A stretch of 64,000 bases of DNA from Psychrobacillus sp042885655 (GTDB lineage Bacteria > Bacillota > Bacilli > Bacillales_A > Planococcaceae): the NCBI RefSeq assembly GCF_042885655.1, contig NZ_JBHVRO010000012.1, forward strand, positions 1 through 64,000. The letters run 5' to 3'. The notes under the pieces were generated by a model. The model ran no database searches. It was not told where the DNA came from and saw nothing but the letters and a program-made list of their open reading frames with translations. The position numbers and the translations under genes are program-made. Positions 8,342 to 17,531 of the stretch are shown here, piece after piece. Every line of letters begins with the position of its first letter. Position 1 is the stretch's first letter.

Positions 8342-8851
8342 TTATTTGTTCGTTAACTCTTTAACTGCTTCTAATGCTTTTTCGTAGTCTGGATGATCTG
8401 TTCCTTCGCTTACATATTCAACATAAGTAACTACGTCATTTTTATCAACTACAAAAATGGAACGAGCTAGTAAACGCAATTCTTTCATCACCACGCCATA
8501 TGCTTCTCCGAAAGAAAGATCGCGATGATCCGATAATGTCTGAATTGCATCTGCAGCATTAGCTCCACACCAACGCTTTTGAGCAAAAGGTAAGTCAACG
8601 GAGATAGTCAAAATTACTACATCCTCACCGAGACTAGCAGCACTTTGATTGAATTTATTTGTTTGTGTTGAACAAACACCAGTATCTAGAGAAGGGACTA
8701 CACTAATTAAACGAACTTTCCCAGCAGAATCTTGAAGTGTTACTGCCGATAAATCGTTTGCTAAAACTGTAAAGTTTGGTGCTTTCTCTCCAACTACCAC
8801 TTCTTTACCAACTAATGTAATAGGATTATTTTTAAATGTTACTTGTGCCAT
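8342..8851 (-). CDS. tpx: thiol peroxidase
   Basis: Atypical 2-Cys peroxiredoxin that reduces hydroperoxides using thioredoxin. At 169 residues it has the usual length. The peroxidatic Cys60 is in SLDTGVCSTQTNKFN and the resolving Cys95 in KRWCGANAADA. Thr57 and the downstream LLARSIFVVDK segment are conserved family features. A ribosome site AAGGAGG lies upstream of ATG 8851. It lies between yteJ and ytxK, the B. subtilis order (ytgI/tpx). Confidence 0.96.
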   Translation of the reverse strand: MAQVTFKNNPITLVGKEVVVGEKAPNFTVLANDLSAVTLQDSAGKVRLISVVPSLDTGVCSTQTNKFNQSAASLGEDVVILTISVDLPFAQKRWCGANAADAIQTLSDHRDLSFGEAYGVVMKELRLLARSIFVVDKNDVVTYVEYVSEGTDHPDYEKALEAVKELTNK

Positions 8852-8886
8852 AATATGTAGCCTCCTTTTTCAATATCTTCATCTTA

Positions 8887-9468
8887 CTAGAATGTGTTCT
8901 GCTCTTGCAACTCTTTTGCCATTGCTGTACGTTCGTATCCATTTTTTTCTATCTTGTCGTAAACTTCTTCATGAACTACAAAAGTATCTGCGATCATATC
9001 ATGGATTGCCTGATTTCTCTCTGTAAACGCAATAACAAGATAAGGAAGATTAAATGGGATAACAGAAATTATGCGGCCAATCCACTCCCTGAATAGAATT
9101 GTACTCCATGTAAGGTTTCCATTATCCTTCGATATAACTCGAATGCCAAAAATCATTTTTCCTATTGTTTGATTGAAAAATTTTGTCATCAGTACAAAAT
9201 AGGCGTAAAAAAGAATCGATGTTATTAACGTAAATGGTGCATACCAGGTAGGATCGTTTATTTCTAATGAAAACAAACGAAAAATGGGCTTTATTAGTAA
9301 CATTCCAATAGAGGATAAGATTAATAGATCCGAAAAATATGCCCAAAAACGAATCCAAAAACCAGCTGGTTTCAGTTCAAATTGTTCAATTGGTTTTATG
9401 TCTATTTGCTGGGTTGGCAATTCATTCGGTTGTACATTATTTTCTTCCGTCTGTATAATTTCACTCAT
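8887..9468 (-). CDS. yteJ: YteJ, RDD-family membrane protein
   Basis: 193 residues starting MSEIIQTEE; the second of two adjacent ATG codons is better spaced from AAGGAGGG. After an acidic, Gln/Pro-rich cytosolic N-terminus comes the RDD domain: AGFWIRFWAYFSDLLILSSIG with the R and two D positions, then two more hydrophobic segments (about 80-100 and 125-150). The gene directly follows sppA with a 12-bp gap, as in B. subtilis, where SppA and SppI (YteJ) act together in resistance to lantibiotics. That functional link is known from B. subtilis and inferred here. Confidence 0.9.
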   Translation of the reverse strand: MSEIIQTEENNVQPNELPTQQIDIKPIEQFELKPAGFWIRFWAYFSDLLILSSIGMLLIKPIFRLFSLEINDPTWYAPFTLITSILFYAYFVLMTKFFNQTIGKMIFGIRVISKDNGNLTWSTILFREWIGRIISVIPFNLPYLVIAFTERNQAIHDMIADTFVVHEEVYDKIEKNGYERTAMAKELQEQNTF

Positions 9469-9480
9469 CATTTACCCTCC

Positions 9481-10494
9481 TTATCTATCACCATATAAAT
9501 ACATCATTCGTGGTGCACTATTGTCTGCAATAAGTTTACCGATTAATTTTGATTCCATATCTATCCCTAGGAAAGATTGTGCTTTCAGAGCAAAAAGGGA
9601 GGAAAGACTTTGTGAGTAGCCATATTCAATTACTTCCGCATCCTCTAATTTTTGATCTTTCTTAATCGCTTGAATAACATCATCCAAATATCCAACGTCA
9701 TCTGCAAGACCAGCTGCAATAGCTTGACGCCCACTCATAATTCTACCGTCTGCAACTTTCTTCACTTCTGCAACTGTCATATGACGACCTTGCGCAACGA
9801 TATCAACAAAATCCTCATACGATTCGTTTAACATAACTTGTAACATATTTCTTTCTTCTTCTGTCATATCTCTAGTTGGACTCATGATATCTTTATAAGG
9901 ACCAGATTTTATAGTTACAAACTCTACTCCGTATTTTTCTGCCAATTTTCCATAATTGATGCTATGCATGATAACACCAATAGAACCTGTAATTGTTTCT
10001 TTATTCACAAAGATTTTATCTGCAGGTGCCGAAATATAGTAACCCCCTGATGCTGCCATACTTCCCATAGAAACATAGATTGGCTTTGAAGTTTCGTCTT
10101 GAATCTCTTTAATTTTTTTATATATTTGTGCAGATTCGACTACTCCGCCACCAGGTGAGTTCACTTGTAAAACTATAGCTTTTATTGTATCGTCTTCTTT
10201 CACCTGATCTAATTGTTGCAAAAAGAATTGGTGATTATAACTTTCTGTTCCAAAAATAGAGGATGCACTACCGGTATCCTGAATCGTACCATCAACTGTT
10301 AATACTGCTACTCTGTTATCCATATCTCCATCTTCTAATACAGTTTCATAGAAATCAGAATTTGAAATAGATGCAAATTCATCCATTAAAGAAGTCCAAT
10401 CTGTAGAAAACATAGTTGATATTGTGTTTACAAAAATTGATATTACCAATAAAATGGATGCTCCTAAAATAGCAAACCAACGTTTCTTATTCAT
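9481..10494 (-). CDS. sppA: signal peptide peptidase SppA
   Basis: Membrane-bound serine protease with a Ser-Lys dyad that degrades residual signal peptides. 337 residues: N-terminal membrane anchor (about 7-27), then the S49 peptidase core. The nucleophile is probably Ser149 in SMAASGGYY and the general base Lys201 in SGPYKD, matching B. subtilis Ser147/Lys199. NSPGGGV (112-118) forms the oxyanion-region glycines. First gene of an apparent sppA-yteJ operon. Confidence 0.96.
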   Translation of the reverse strand: MNKKRWFAILGASILLVISIFVNTISTMFSTDWTSLMDEFASISNSDFYETVLEDGDMDNRVAVLTVDGTIQDTGSASSIFGTESYNHQFFLQQLDQVKEDDTIKAIVLQVNSPGGGVVESAQIYKKIKEIQDETSKPIYVSMGSMAASGGYYISAPADKIFVNKETITGSIGVIMHSINYGKLAEKYGVEFVTIKSGPYKDIMSPTRDMTEEERNMLQVMLNESYEDFVDIVAQGRHMTVAEVKKVADGRIMSGRQAIAAGLADDVGYLDDVIQAIKKDQKLEDAEVIEYGYSQSLSSLFALKAQSFLGIDMESKLIGKLIADNSAPRMMYLYGDR

Positions 10495-10647
10495 ATTGTT
10501 GTTCCTCCTTTTGTTCTCTCATAACATACGATAAAAATCCCTAAACGTTTCATGAAATGGTAAAATAAATATTATAAATATAGTGAAGCTAGGCAATAAA
10601 TAATTTTAATCTTTTTATCCTTAATTCTACTGGAAGGAATATCGATT

Positions 10648-11448
10648 ATGACATCCAAAAACGCAATATATCTTTTTGCTAAAAATGACATAGATACTTT
10701 ACAAAAAAAAGATCATTTAACAAATGTAATAAAACAGTACGGCTTTCAAGTTGTTGAACACCATGATGAAGCCTCTATAATTGTAAGTATTGGTTCAGAC
10801 GGATCATTTTTACAAGCAGTTCGCAAGACAGGATTCCGCCAGGATTGTCTCTATGCCGGAATATCAACTACAGGCCTACTAAGTATGTATTGTGACTTTT
10901 TAATAGAAGACATTCACGAAATGGCAGAAGCAGTATTGCATAATAAAATTGAAGTTCGGAAGTACCCTTTGCTCGAACTATCGGTCAATCAACAACCTAA
11001 ATTTTATTGCTTAAATGAGTTCACCATTCGTTCAAATATCATTAAAACTTTTGTATTGGACATAATAATTGACCACAAACTGTTTGAGACATTTAGAGGA
11101 GACGGGATCGTTATTTCAACTCCGACTGGTAGCTCCGCTTACAATAAGTCACTTAATGGAGCTATAGTAGACCCATTACTTCCATGTATTCAAGTAACAG
11201 AAATTGCTTCCATGAACAATAATGAATACAGAACACTAGGTTCTCCCTTCATTTTAAGTGGTAGTAGAACTCTTGAACTTAGACTCCATAAAGACTGGAA
11301 TGACTATCCATCGATGAGCACAGACAACGAAGCATTAAGTATTCAACATGTAGAGACTGTGTCTATCGCATTAAGTAATCAAGTTGTAAAAACAGTAAAA
11401 TTGAAAAATAATAGCTATTGGGAAAAAGTAAAGCGATCTTTTTTATAG
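10648..11448 (+). CDS. nadK2: NAD kinase (second paralogue)
   Basis: Phosphorylates NAD to NADP in the cytosol. 266 residues, the length of the B. subtilis YtdI/PpnKB form. It has the variant glycine motif SIGSDGSFLQAVR where most NAD kinases have GGDGT, then CLNEFTIR and the TPTGSSAYNKSL loop. GGAAGG lies upstream of ATG. It is the only plus-strand gene between sppA and rarD and appears to be its own transcription unit. Confidence 0.93.
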   Translation: MTSKNAIYLFAKNDIDTLQKKDHLTNVIKQYGFQVVEHHDEASIIVSIGSDGSFLQAVRKTGFRQDCLYAGISTTGLLSMYCDFLIEDIHEMAEAVLHNKIEVRKYPLLELSVNQQPKFYCLNEFTIRSNIIKTFVLDIIIDHKLFETFRGDGIVISTPTGSSAYNKSLNGAIVDPLLPCIQVTEIASMNNNEYRTLGSPFILSGSRTLELRLHKDWNDYPSMSTDNEALSIQHVETVSIALSNQVVKTVKLKNNSYWEKVKRSFL

Positions 11449-11482
11449 AACACAGGTAGGCTGAGAACTACCTGTGTTTTCT
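11449..11482. terminator. bidirectional terminator nadK2/rarD
   Basis: AACACAGGTAG (11449-11459) pairs with CTACCTGTGTT (11468-11478), followed by T on the plus strand. The right arm includes the rarD stop codon, so the convergent genes share it. Confidence 0.8.
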
Positions 11483-12364
11483 TACTTCCACAATTTTAGA
11501 AAAAGTAAATAAAATTAATGCTGTCCAAATAAATGAAAATGATATAAACTCAATTTTGCTAAATTTTTCATCATATACAAAAATGCCGACTAGGAGCATA
11601 ATTGTTGGAGCAAAATATTGAATAAATCCTGACATATAAAGAGGCATCGTTTTCGTTCCTTTTGCAAACAATACGAGTGGGACTGCGGTTGCAACACCAG
11701 TTAATGCAAGCAAAATCATTGTTTGAGCATTTGATTGGAAGAAAACTGCTTGATCAGTCATCAATAAATAAACAAAATAAATAAGTGCTATAGGAAGAAC
11801 AAACATTGTTTCTAATGTTAAGCCACGTAAAGGATCTATCGTTAAGCTTTTTTTAATCAAACCATAAAAAGCAAATGTCAAAGCTAACGTAACAGCAATC
11901 CATGGAATCTCTCCATAAGATATTGTAAGAATGATTACTCCAGCTGCTGCAATAGCTACTGAAAGTTGTTGTGCCCAAGATAGTTTTTCTTTTAAAAAGA
12001 TAATTCCTAGAAGTACAGATAACAGTGGGTTGATGTAATATCCTAAACTCGTTTGTACTATGTATCCCGCATTTACTGCGTATATGTAAGTAAACCAATT
12101 TCCTGTTACTAAGTACGAAGCAAGAACTAGACTCCAAAAAGCCTTTTTATTCTTCCAAAGTTCCTTTAAATCACTGATTAACGTTCCAAATTTTCTACTT
12201 AAGATAACTACTAAAAATGTAAAAATAAATGACCATATTACTCGACTCGAAAGTATCTCATCACTCGAAACACTTGCCAATAGCTTCCAATAAATCGGCA
12301 TAAATCCCCAAAATATATAAGCAATTGCTACTATAATTATTCCCTGTTTCTCTTCTTTCTGCAA
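11468..12364 (-). CDS. rarD: RarD-type EamA transporter
   Basis: A 298-residue, ten-helix integral membrane protein of the drug/metabolite transporter superfamily. It starts with KQGIIIVAIAYIFWGFMPIYW, and the motif LGYYINPLLSVLLG is typical of RarD. I place the start at TTG 12364 (LQKEEKQG), since GGGGTGA lies six bases upstream; an ATG farther upstream would add a non-membrane extension. The substrate is not known. Confidence 0.85.
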   Translation of the reverse strand: MQKEEKQGIIIVAIAYIFWGFMPIYWKLLASVSSDEILSSRVIWSFIFTFLVVILSRKFGTLISDLKELWKNKKAFWSLVLASYLVTGNWFTYIYAVNAGYIVQTSLGYYINPLLSVLLGIIFLKEKLSWAQQLSVAIAAAGVIILTISYGEIPWIAVTLALTFAFYGLIKKSLTIDPLRGLTLETMFVLPIALIYFVYLLMTDQAVFFQSNAQTMILLALTGVATAVPLVLFAKGTKTMPLYMSGFIQYFAPTIMLLVGIFVYDEKFSKIEFISFSFIWTALILFTFSKIVEVRKHR

Positions 12365-12454
12365 AGCTTCACCCCATTTGTTTGTGCCAGAAAATACAAG
12401 CATCATTATATTCCCTTACTTCACTAAAGTAAACAAAAAATCTTTTCAACATGT

Positions 12455-12487
12455 AAAAACACGAAAAACATTTTTTGTTCTTCGTGT
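12455..12487 (-). terminator. possible terminator or hairpin between rarD and ytcI
   Basis: ACACGAA (12459-12465) pairs with TTCGTGT (12481-12487). On the minus strand the stem ends in TTTTT, fitting the ytcI orientation. Confidence 0.6.
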
Positions 12488-12498
12488 CTTGATATTTC

Positions 12499-14076
12499 TT
12501 ATTTTTTCAATTTTTCTTGTTCTCTTAGTTCAATTCTTCTTATTTTACCAGAAGTTGTTTTCGGTAATTCTTTGATAAATTGTATTTCGCGAGGATACTT
12601 ATACGGAGCAGTCAGTGATTTAACATGCTCTTGAAGTTCTTTTACTAATTCCTCTGAACCTTGTATGGATGAATCACGTAAAACGACGAATGCTTTTACA
12701 ATTGCTCCTCGAAGTTCATGAGGACTTCCAACTACGGCACATTCTTGTACAGCTGGATGTTTTGTAAGCGCATCTTCCACTTCAAATGGTCCAATTGTGT
12801 AACCAGAACTTATTATGATATCGTCCCCTCTACCTTCGAACCAAAAATAACCATCTTCGTCTTTTTTCGCTTGATCTCCAGTAATATAGTAATCACCTCT
12901 AAATTGCATTGAAGTTCTTTCAGGGTCCTTTAAATATTCTTTAAAAAGAGCAGGTGTCTCTATATGCACTGCAATATCTCCAACCTCACCTGGAGCACAC
13001 ACTTCTCCAAGATCATTAATGATTTCTACTCTATTTCCTGGTGTTGGTTTTCCCATTGAACCTAATCTTGTTTCCATTCCTTTCATCGTGCCGACAAGCA
13101 AAGTGTTTTCTGTTTGACCATAACCATCTCTGACTTCCAAACTAAACAATCTATTAAAAGTTTCAATGACTTCTCTGTTTAACGGTTCACCTGCAGATAC
13201 AGCACTATGAAGGGAGGATAGATTATATTCTGATAATCCTTCTGTTTTAGCCATTATTCTATATTCCGTTGGTGTGCAGCAAAGCACATTTACTTTTTTC
13301 TCTTGAATCTTATTTAAATATGTTTTCGGTTCAAATTTTCCACTGTACACATAACCAATTGCACCACTCCCTAACGTTGCAAGGAAAGGGCTCCAAATCC
13401 ACTTTTGCCATCCAGGACTAGCAGTTGCCCAAACTATGTCTCCTTCCTGAATTCCAAGCCAATTAGGGCCAGAGGTACGCAAATGTGCAAAAGCCCATCC
13501 ATGTGTATGTACTACACCTTTTGGATTTCCAGTAGTGCCACTTGTGTATGACAGAAATGCCATATCACCTTTTCGTGTAGCGACAGTTTGAAACTGATCG
13601 GATTCCCCATTCATTTCATTTGTAAGAGAAGTCCATTTCCCATTTCCTTCACCAATAACTAGTAATAATTTTTCATCTATATGTTGAACGCCATCAAACT
13701 GATCCAAAAATGGTTCATATGCGATGACAGCTTTCGCTTCACTATGCTCCAGACGATATTCAATATCTTTTGCTCGAAGCATTTCAGAGCTTGGAATAAC
13801 TACAAGGCCCGCTTTTAGTGCACCAATATAAACTTCATATGCTTCTATTAGTCGAGGAACCATAATTAATACGACATCGCCTTTTTGAAGACCTTTTTTG
13901 GTAAATACATTTGCCACTCTATTTGCTCTTAGCATTAACTCTTTATATGTACACGTCTTATTTTCATCTTTATCCGATTCCCAAATGAGAGCAATCTTTT
14001 CTTCTTCAGAACTATATTTTTCAAATTCAGTAACTAAGTTATAGTTGTTTGGTGCTATCAAATTTTGTTTATTCAT
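12499..14076 (-). CDS. ytcI: acyl-CoA synthetase (YtcI-like, acetate or short-chain acid)
   Basis: ATP-dependent acyl-CoA ligase of 525 residues in the ANL superfamily. The AMP-binding motif is SYTSGTTGNPKG, followed by GYGQTE, then YITGDQAKKDEDGYFWFEGR and the C-terminal PKTTSGKIRR with the reactive lysine. B. subtilis ytcI lies in the same neighbourhood and is annotated as an acetate-CoA ligase. The lysine in the SGK motif could be an AcuA target, as in AcsA, but that is inference. A good ribosome site, GAGGAG, precedes the ATG. Confidence 0.88.
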   Translation of the reverse strand: MNKQNLIAPNNYNLVTEFEKYSSEEEKIALIWESDKDENKTCTYKELMLRANRVANVFTKKGLQKGDVVLIMVPRLIEAYEVYIGALKAGLVVIPSSEMLRAKDIEYRLEHSEAKAVIAYEPFLDQFDGVQHIDEKLLLVIGEGNGKWTSLTNEMNGESDQFQTVATRKGDMAFLSYTSGTTGNPKGVVHTHGWAFAHLRTSGPNWLGIQEGDIVWATASPGWQKWIWSPFLATLGSGAIGYVYSGKFEPKTYLNKIQEKKVNVLCCTPTEYRIMAKTEGLSEYNLSSLHSAVSAGEPLNREVIETFNRLFSLEVRDGYGQTENTLLVGTMKGMETRLGSMGKPTPGNRVEIINDLGEVCAPGEVGDIAVHIETPALFKEYLKDPERTSMQFRGDYYITGDQAKKDEDGYFWFEGRGDDIIISSGYTIGPFEVEDALTKHPAVQECAVVGSPHELRGAIVKAFVVLRDSSIQGSEELVKELQEHVKSLTAPYKYPREIQFIKELPKTTSGKIRRIELREQEKLKK

Positions 14077-14154
14077 CTTAACTCCTCCTCGTCCTTACAT
14101 CTCAATTATAAATTAAATAGTCAGATTTTTAAATATAAATAAAAATTTCTGTTT

Positions 14155-14215
14155 TTTTAAAAGATCTCAAACTCCCTTTAAGTGCATCTTGTCTTTCACC
14201 AATTCCCAAGTGCTT
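14155..14215 (+). repeat. partial copy of family B repeat (left end)
   Basis: Reads CTTTAAGTGCATCTTGTC, then TTCACCAATTCC and AAGTGCTTT, matching the left part of the copies at 50884 and 54645. The hairpin part is missing. The interval 14216-14440 shows no gene. Confidence 0.6.
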
Positions 14216-14441
14216 TAAAGGACCTTTTAAATGTACTAGGCGATGAACTGCTTCATGAAGGACGACAAAGGGCTTGATCTTATTGTTTTTTTACTTTTAC
14301 TGTACACAGTATATCAGTGGGCAGATAATTAGAATTGGTGGAAACTGAAAAAAATAGATAGTATCCATTAATAAGGAAGCGCTGTGCGGACGAAATTGTA
14401 TCTTCGTTCGCTTTTAAAAGAATAGGAAAGGATTTATTCTT

Positions 14442-14654
14442 ACATTATCCAAACCTGATGCACCATGTCTCCATAATTCAAGAGGTCGACGGACAAACAT
14501 CCGCCACAAGATGACCGAAAAAAATGGCTCGTGAAGTGACGCAGTCACTTCACGAGCTAAATTACTACGGTAATAGTGTAGCCACTGTTTTGTCCAAAGT
14601 ACTCCGGAATGGGTGATGACCATGTGCACTTAAAGAACGCTTGCATTTTTCTTA
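14442..14654 (-). repeat. full copy of family B hairpin repeat
   Basis: Read on the minus strand this carries TAAGAAAA, CTTTAAGTGCAC, GGACAAAACAGTGGCTACAC, TATTACCG, a central hairpin, and then TCATCTTGTGGCGGATGTTTG with GTCCGTCG. It aligns end to end with 50884-51110. The hairpin at 14527-14557 has perfect 14-bp arms (GCTCGTGAAGTGAC) and a 3-base loop. The ORF crossing it (14414-14629) is not a credible gene. Confidence 0.8.
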
Positions 14655-14720
14655 TGATGTGAAGTTGTTGGTAATACTGAATTCCTAGCACGTCAAATTT
14701 ATTTATTTTCTTTTAAATAG

Positions 14721-14750
14721 AAAAATCGGTAGCCTAAGCTACCGATTTTT
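14721..14750. terminator. terminator of the spore protein gene
   Basis: AAAAATCGGTAGC pairs perfectly with GCTACCGATTTTT across a CTAA loop, with T runs on both strands. It lies 5 bp beyond the stop codon of the spore-protein gene. Confidence 0.85.
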
Positions 14751-14754
14751 TTTC

Positions 14755-14955
14755 TTATTTGCTGTATCCACTCATTTGGGATTGAGCCTGTTGCACTAAT
14801 CGCTTAGTAATTTCTCCGCCGACGGATCCGTTGGCACGCGATGATGCATCTGGTCCAAGTTGTACTCCAAACTCTTGAGCAATTTCATATTTCATTTGAT
14901 CAATAGCTTGTTTTACTCCTGGTACTAAAAGTTGATTTGAAGTGTTGTTTGCCAT
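14755..14955 (-). CDS. alpha/beta-type small acid-soluble spore protein
   Basis: DNA-binding protein that coats the forespore chromosome and protects it from damage. 66 residues from ATG 14955, after AAGGAGGTGAT. The germination protease site lies in YEIAQEFGVQLG, and the second conserved block is GSVGGEITKRLVQQAQ. It is of the SspA/SspB/SspD type; which paralogue cannot be decided. It shows that the organism makes endospores. A sigma-G-like promoter precedes it. Confidence 0.97.
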   Translation of the reverse strand: MANNTSNQLLVPGVKQAIDQMKYEIAQEFGVQLGPDASSRANGSVGGEITKRLVQQAQSQMSGYSK

Positions 14956-14977
14956 AATTATCACCTCCTTGTGAAAT

Positions 14978-15007
14978 TAGAATGCTCGTTTTCGAGCAAT
15001 CCATACA
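14978..15007 (-). promoter_or_regulatory. sigma-G-like promoter of the spore protein gene
   Basis: On the minus strand TGTATG (15002-15007) and CATTCTA (14978-14984) are 17 bp apart. The sigma-G consensus is about TGAATA and CATACTA, so the -10 matches at six of seven positions. Forespore expression fits the product. Confidence 0.7.
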
Positions 15008-15036
15008 CTAAGGGATGAGGTATATTTTGTTATTTT

Positions 15037-16239
15037 TTATAAAAGATTTTCAAAGTTATTGTTTTTCTTGTTTGGGAATGAAAACACTTCTCTATTTTTA
15101 ACCGCATCATTTATTAATTCATCAAAGTCTTTAAAGCTTTCATAGTACTCCACTTTTTCAAGCTTAGGCTTCGTTTTCGGACAAGATGAAGTAAATATTG
15201 TGCAGCAATCCTCAAATGGTAATATGGACGTTTCATAAGTTCCAATCTTTCGTGCAATATCGATGATTTCAAGTTTATCAAATGAAATTAAAGGTCTAAA
15301 AACAGGTGTAGTTGAAACAGCATTAATAGCTGTTAGGCTTTCCAGTGTTTGGCTAGCCACTTGTCCTAAACTTTCTCCCGTAACGATTCCTAACGCTCCA
15401 ATTTCTTCTCTAACAATATCTGCGATTTTCATCATCATTCTTCTTGTAGTTGTCATTGATACGTTGTCTGGAATTTGTGATTGAATGCTTTGCTGAATTT
15501 CCGTAAATGGAATGACATGCAGTCTCACCGTTGCTCCAAAATGACTCAACTGATTAGCTAAATCCATCACTTTTTCTTTTGAACGTTCACTTGTAAAGGG
15601 TGGACTATGGAAATGGATTGCGTCTAAACGTACTCCACGTTTTAATAACATATAACCTGCTACCGGACTATCGATTCCTCCCGAAAGCATTAATAAGGAG
15701 CGACCATTTGAACCTAAAGGCATACCGCCAGCTCCTGGAATAACTTCAGCCATCATATAAACAGCATCAGTTAATACCTCAATACGCAAATCAATTTCCG
15801 GCTCTTTCATTTTTACTTTCAAGCTAGGAAATTGTTTTAGTACATGACTTGCAACTGTACGCTGTAATTCGTAAGTATCTAAAGGAAATCTTTTATCCGT
15901 TCTTTTTACTGTAACTCTAAATGACTTATCTTGGTTGTCTAAACTCGCAATAATTTTCAATGCCGTTGCTTGTATATCATCCATTTCCTGAGAACATGAA
16001 GCAACTGGACTAAATGATTGTATACCGAATATTTTCGGTAATCTCTTAATAAGTTGTTGTATTTCATTATCATCTTTTGAAGTTAAAAACATTCGATCTC
16101 TTTCTGCTGTCATTTTAAAATTTTGCAAGTCCATAAAAGAAAACTTTATATTATTTCGAAGTTGCGTGATAAATGCTTTTCTATTTTTACCTTTCGTTGA
16201 TAATTCACCATATCTAACTAATATTTTTTCCCATTTCAT
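15037..16239 (-). CDS. thiI: tRNA 4-thiouridine synthetase
   Basis: ThiI adenylates uridine-8 of tRNA and transfers sulfur to it. 400 residues: an N-terminal ferredoxin-like and THUMP region (about 1-165), then the PP-loop LMLSGGIDSPVAGYML. The rhodanese domain of the E. coli protein is absent, as in B. subtilis, where a dedicated cysteine desulfurase hands over sulfur directly. That gene, nifS, lies immediately upstream with a 5-bp gap. A C-terminal CTIFTSSCPKTKP holds two cysteines. Confidence 0.96.
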   Translation of the reverse strand: MKWEKILVRYGELSTKGKNRKAFITQLRNNIKFSFMDLQNFKMTAERDRMFLTSKDDNEIQQLIKRLPKIFGIQSFSPVASCSQEMDDIQATALKIIASLDNQDKSFRVTVKRTDKRFPLDTYELQRTVASHVLKQFPSLKVKMKEPEIDLRIEVLTDAVYMMAEVIPGAGGMPLGSNGRSLLMLSGGIDSPVAGYMLLKRGVRLDAIHFHSPPFTSERSKEKVMDLANQLSHFGATVRLHVIPFTEIQQSIQSQIPDNVSMTTTRRMMMKIADIVREEIGALGIVTGESLGQVASQTLESLTAINAVSTTPVFRPLISFDKLEIIDIARKIGTYETSILPFEDCCTIFTSSCPKTKPKLEKVEYYESFKDFDELINDAVKNREVFSFPNKKNNNFENLL

Positions 16240-16244
16240 CTTTT

Positions 16245-17378
16245 TTAATCTCCTTTTATTACGTTCATTACTTTTGTAAATATTCTTTTAAATTGCTGAA
16301 CTTCTTCCGGTGTATTCATATAAGAAAAGCTTAGTCGGATAACACCTTTGATATAATCATCTTCTAAATGCATTGCTTTTAACACATGACTTGTTTGTGT
16401 TTGTTTGGATGAACATGCACTGCTCGTGGAGACGATTACGTCTTCTTTTTGCAGTGCATTAATAAATACTTCTCCTTTTACTCCTCGGACTGAAAAAGAA
16501 ACAATATGGGGAGCTTTTATTTCCGGGGAAATGATTTTTATAGATGAAAATTTCTTTAAAAAAGTAGTAACTTCTTCTGACATTTTCAATATGCTTTCCA
16601 TATGAGTATTTAAATTGGCATTTGCTATTCTTATTGCTTTTGCTGTACATACAGATAATGGTACAGGTGTCGTACCACTTCGAACTCCTGATTCCTGACC
16701 TCCTCCAAAAAGAATAGGAGTAATCTCTATAGTACTTTTTAAAGCAAGAAGACCGGATCCTTTTAATCCATGAATTTTATGAGACGAAATAGTTATTGCA
16801 TCTACATATTGTTCATCAAAGTTTACGACCATTTTCCCAAAGCTTTGGACCGCATCCATATGAAAAACTGCACGGCTTTTTGATTTTATAAGTGAAGCTA
16901 TTTCATTAATAGGCTGAATGGCACCAGTTTCGTTATTTACATGCATTACACTCACTAACACTGTATCGTGACGAAGAAGCGAATCCAATTCTTCTAACTT
17001 AATATAGCCTTCTTTATTCACCGGGATTAATTCTACAATAAATCCTTGTTTTTGGAGCATTTTAGCAGCTTCGATTATTGAAGGATGTTCAATTGCGGAA
17101 ATAAGTACATGATTTCCACGATGCTTGTATTTATTAGCTAAACCAAATATAGCTAAATTATTCGACTCTGTCCCTCCTGAAGTAAAATATACTTTTTCAT
17201 CAACTGTTTTTAATACATCAGCAACTTGTTTTCTAGCGGATTGTAACAATTCGTCTGTTTGGTGTCCGAACTCATGTATGGAAGAAGGATTCGCCCAATA
17301 CTGTTCGTTTACCGTTACAAATGTATCGATTATTTCTTTTAGTGCTTTCGTAGTAGAACTGTTATCAAAATAAATCAT
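16245..17378 (-). CDS. nifZ: cysteine desulfurase paired with ThiI
   Basis: PLP enzyme that takes sulfur from cysteine as a persulfide. 377 residues with the PLP lysine in ISSHKIHGLKGSG and the persulfide cysteine in VSTSSACSSKQ. HVNNETGAIQP and FHMDAVQSFGK are family signatures. Its place next to thiI, as in B. subtilis nifZ-thiI, points to tRNA thiolation rather than general Fe-S assembly. An ATG with AAGGAG upstream is used. Confidence 0.93.
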   Translation of the reverse strand: MIYFDNSSTTKALKEIIDTFVTVNEQYWANPSSIHEFGHQTDELLQSARKQVADVLKTVDEKVYFTSGGTESNNLAIFGLANKYKHRGNHVLISAIEHPSIIEAAKMLQKQGFIVELIPVNKEGYIKLEELDSLLRHDTVLVSVMHVNNETGAIQPINEIASLIKSKSRAVFHMDAVQSFGKMVVNFDEQYVDAITISSHKIHGLKGSGLLALKSTIEITPILFGGGQESGVRSGTTPVPLSVCTAKAIRIANANLNTHMESILKMSEEVTTFLKKFSSIKIISPEIKAPHIVSFSVRGVKGEVFINALQKEDVIVSTSSACSSKQTQTSHVLKAMHLEDDYIKGVIRLSFSYMNTPEEVQQFKRIFTKVMNVIKGD

Positions 17379-17396
17379 GTTCCATTAACTCCTTTT

Positions 17397-17434
17397 CGGA
17401 AAAAAACCACCTTCACAATTTTAGTGAGGTGGTT
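17397..17434 (-). terminator. terminator of ezrA
   Basis: On the minus strand AACCACCT pairs with AGGTGGTT and is followed by a run of T. It separates ezrA from nifZ-thiI on the same strand. Confidence 0.75.
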
Positions 17435-17531
17435 CACATTTGTATACACAACATAAATACTAAAATAGATATATCTCCAGATTATCTGAAAACGTTACTC
17501 ATTCGAGGAAATCTTAGTTATTATAATCAGG

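Noticed and set aside
17485..17498. cre-like TGAAAACGTTACTC between nifZ and ezrA
   Set aside because: The right half fails the consensus at three positions.
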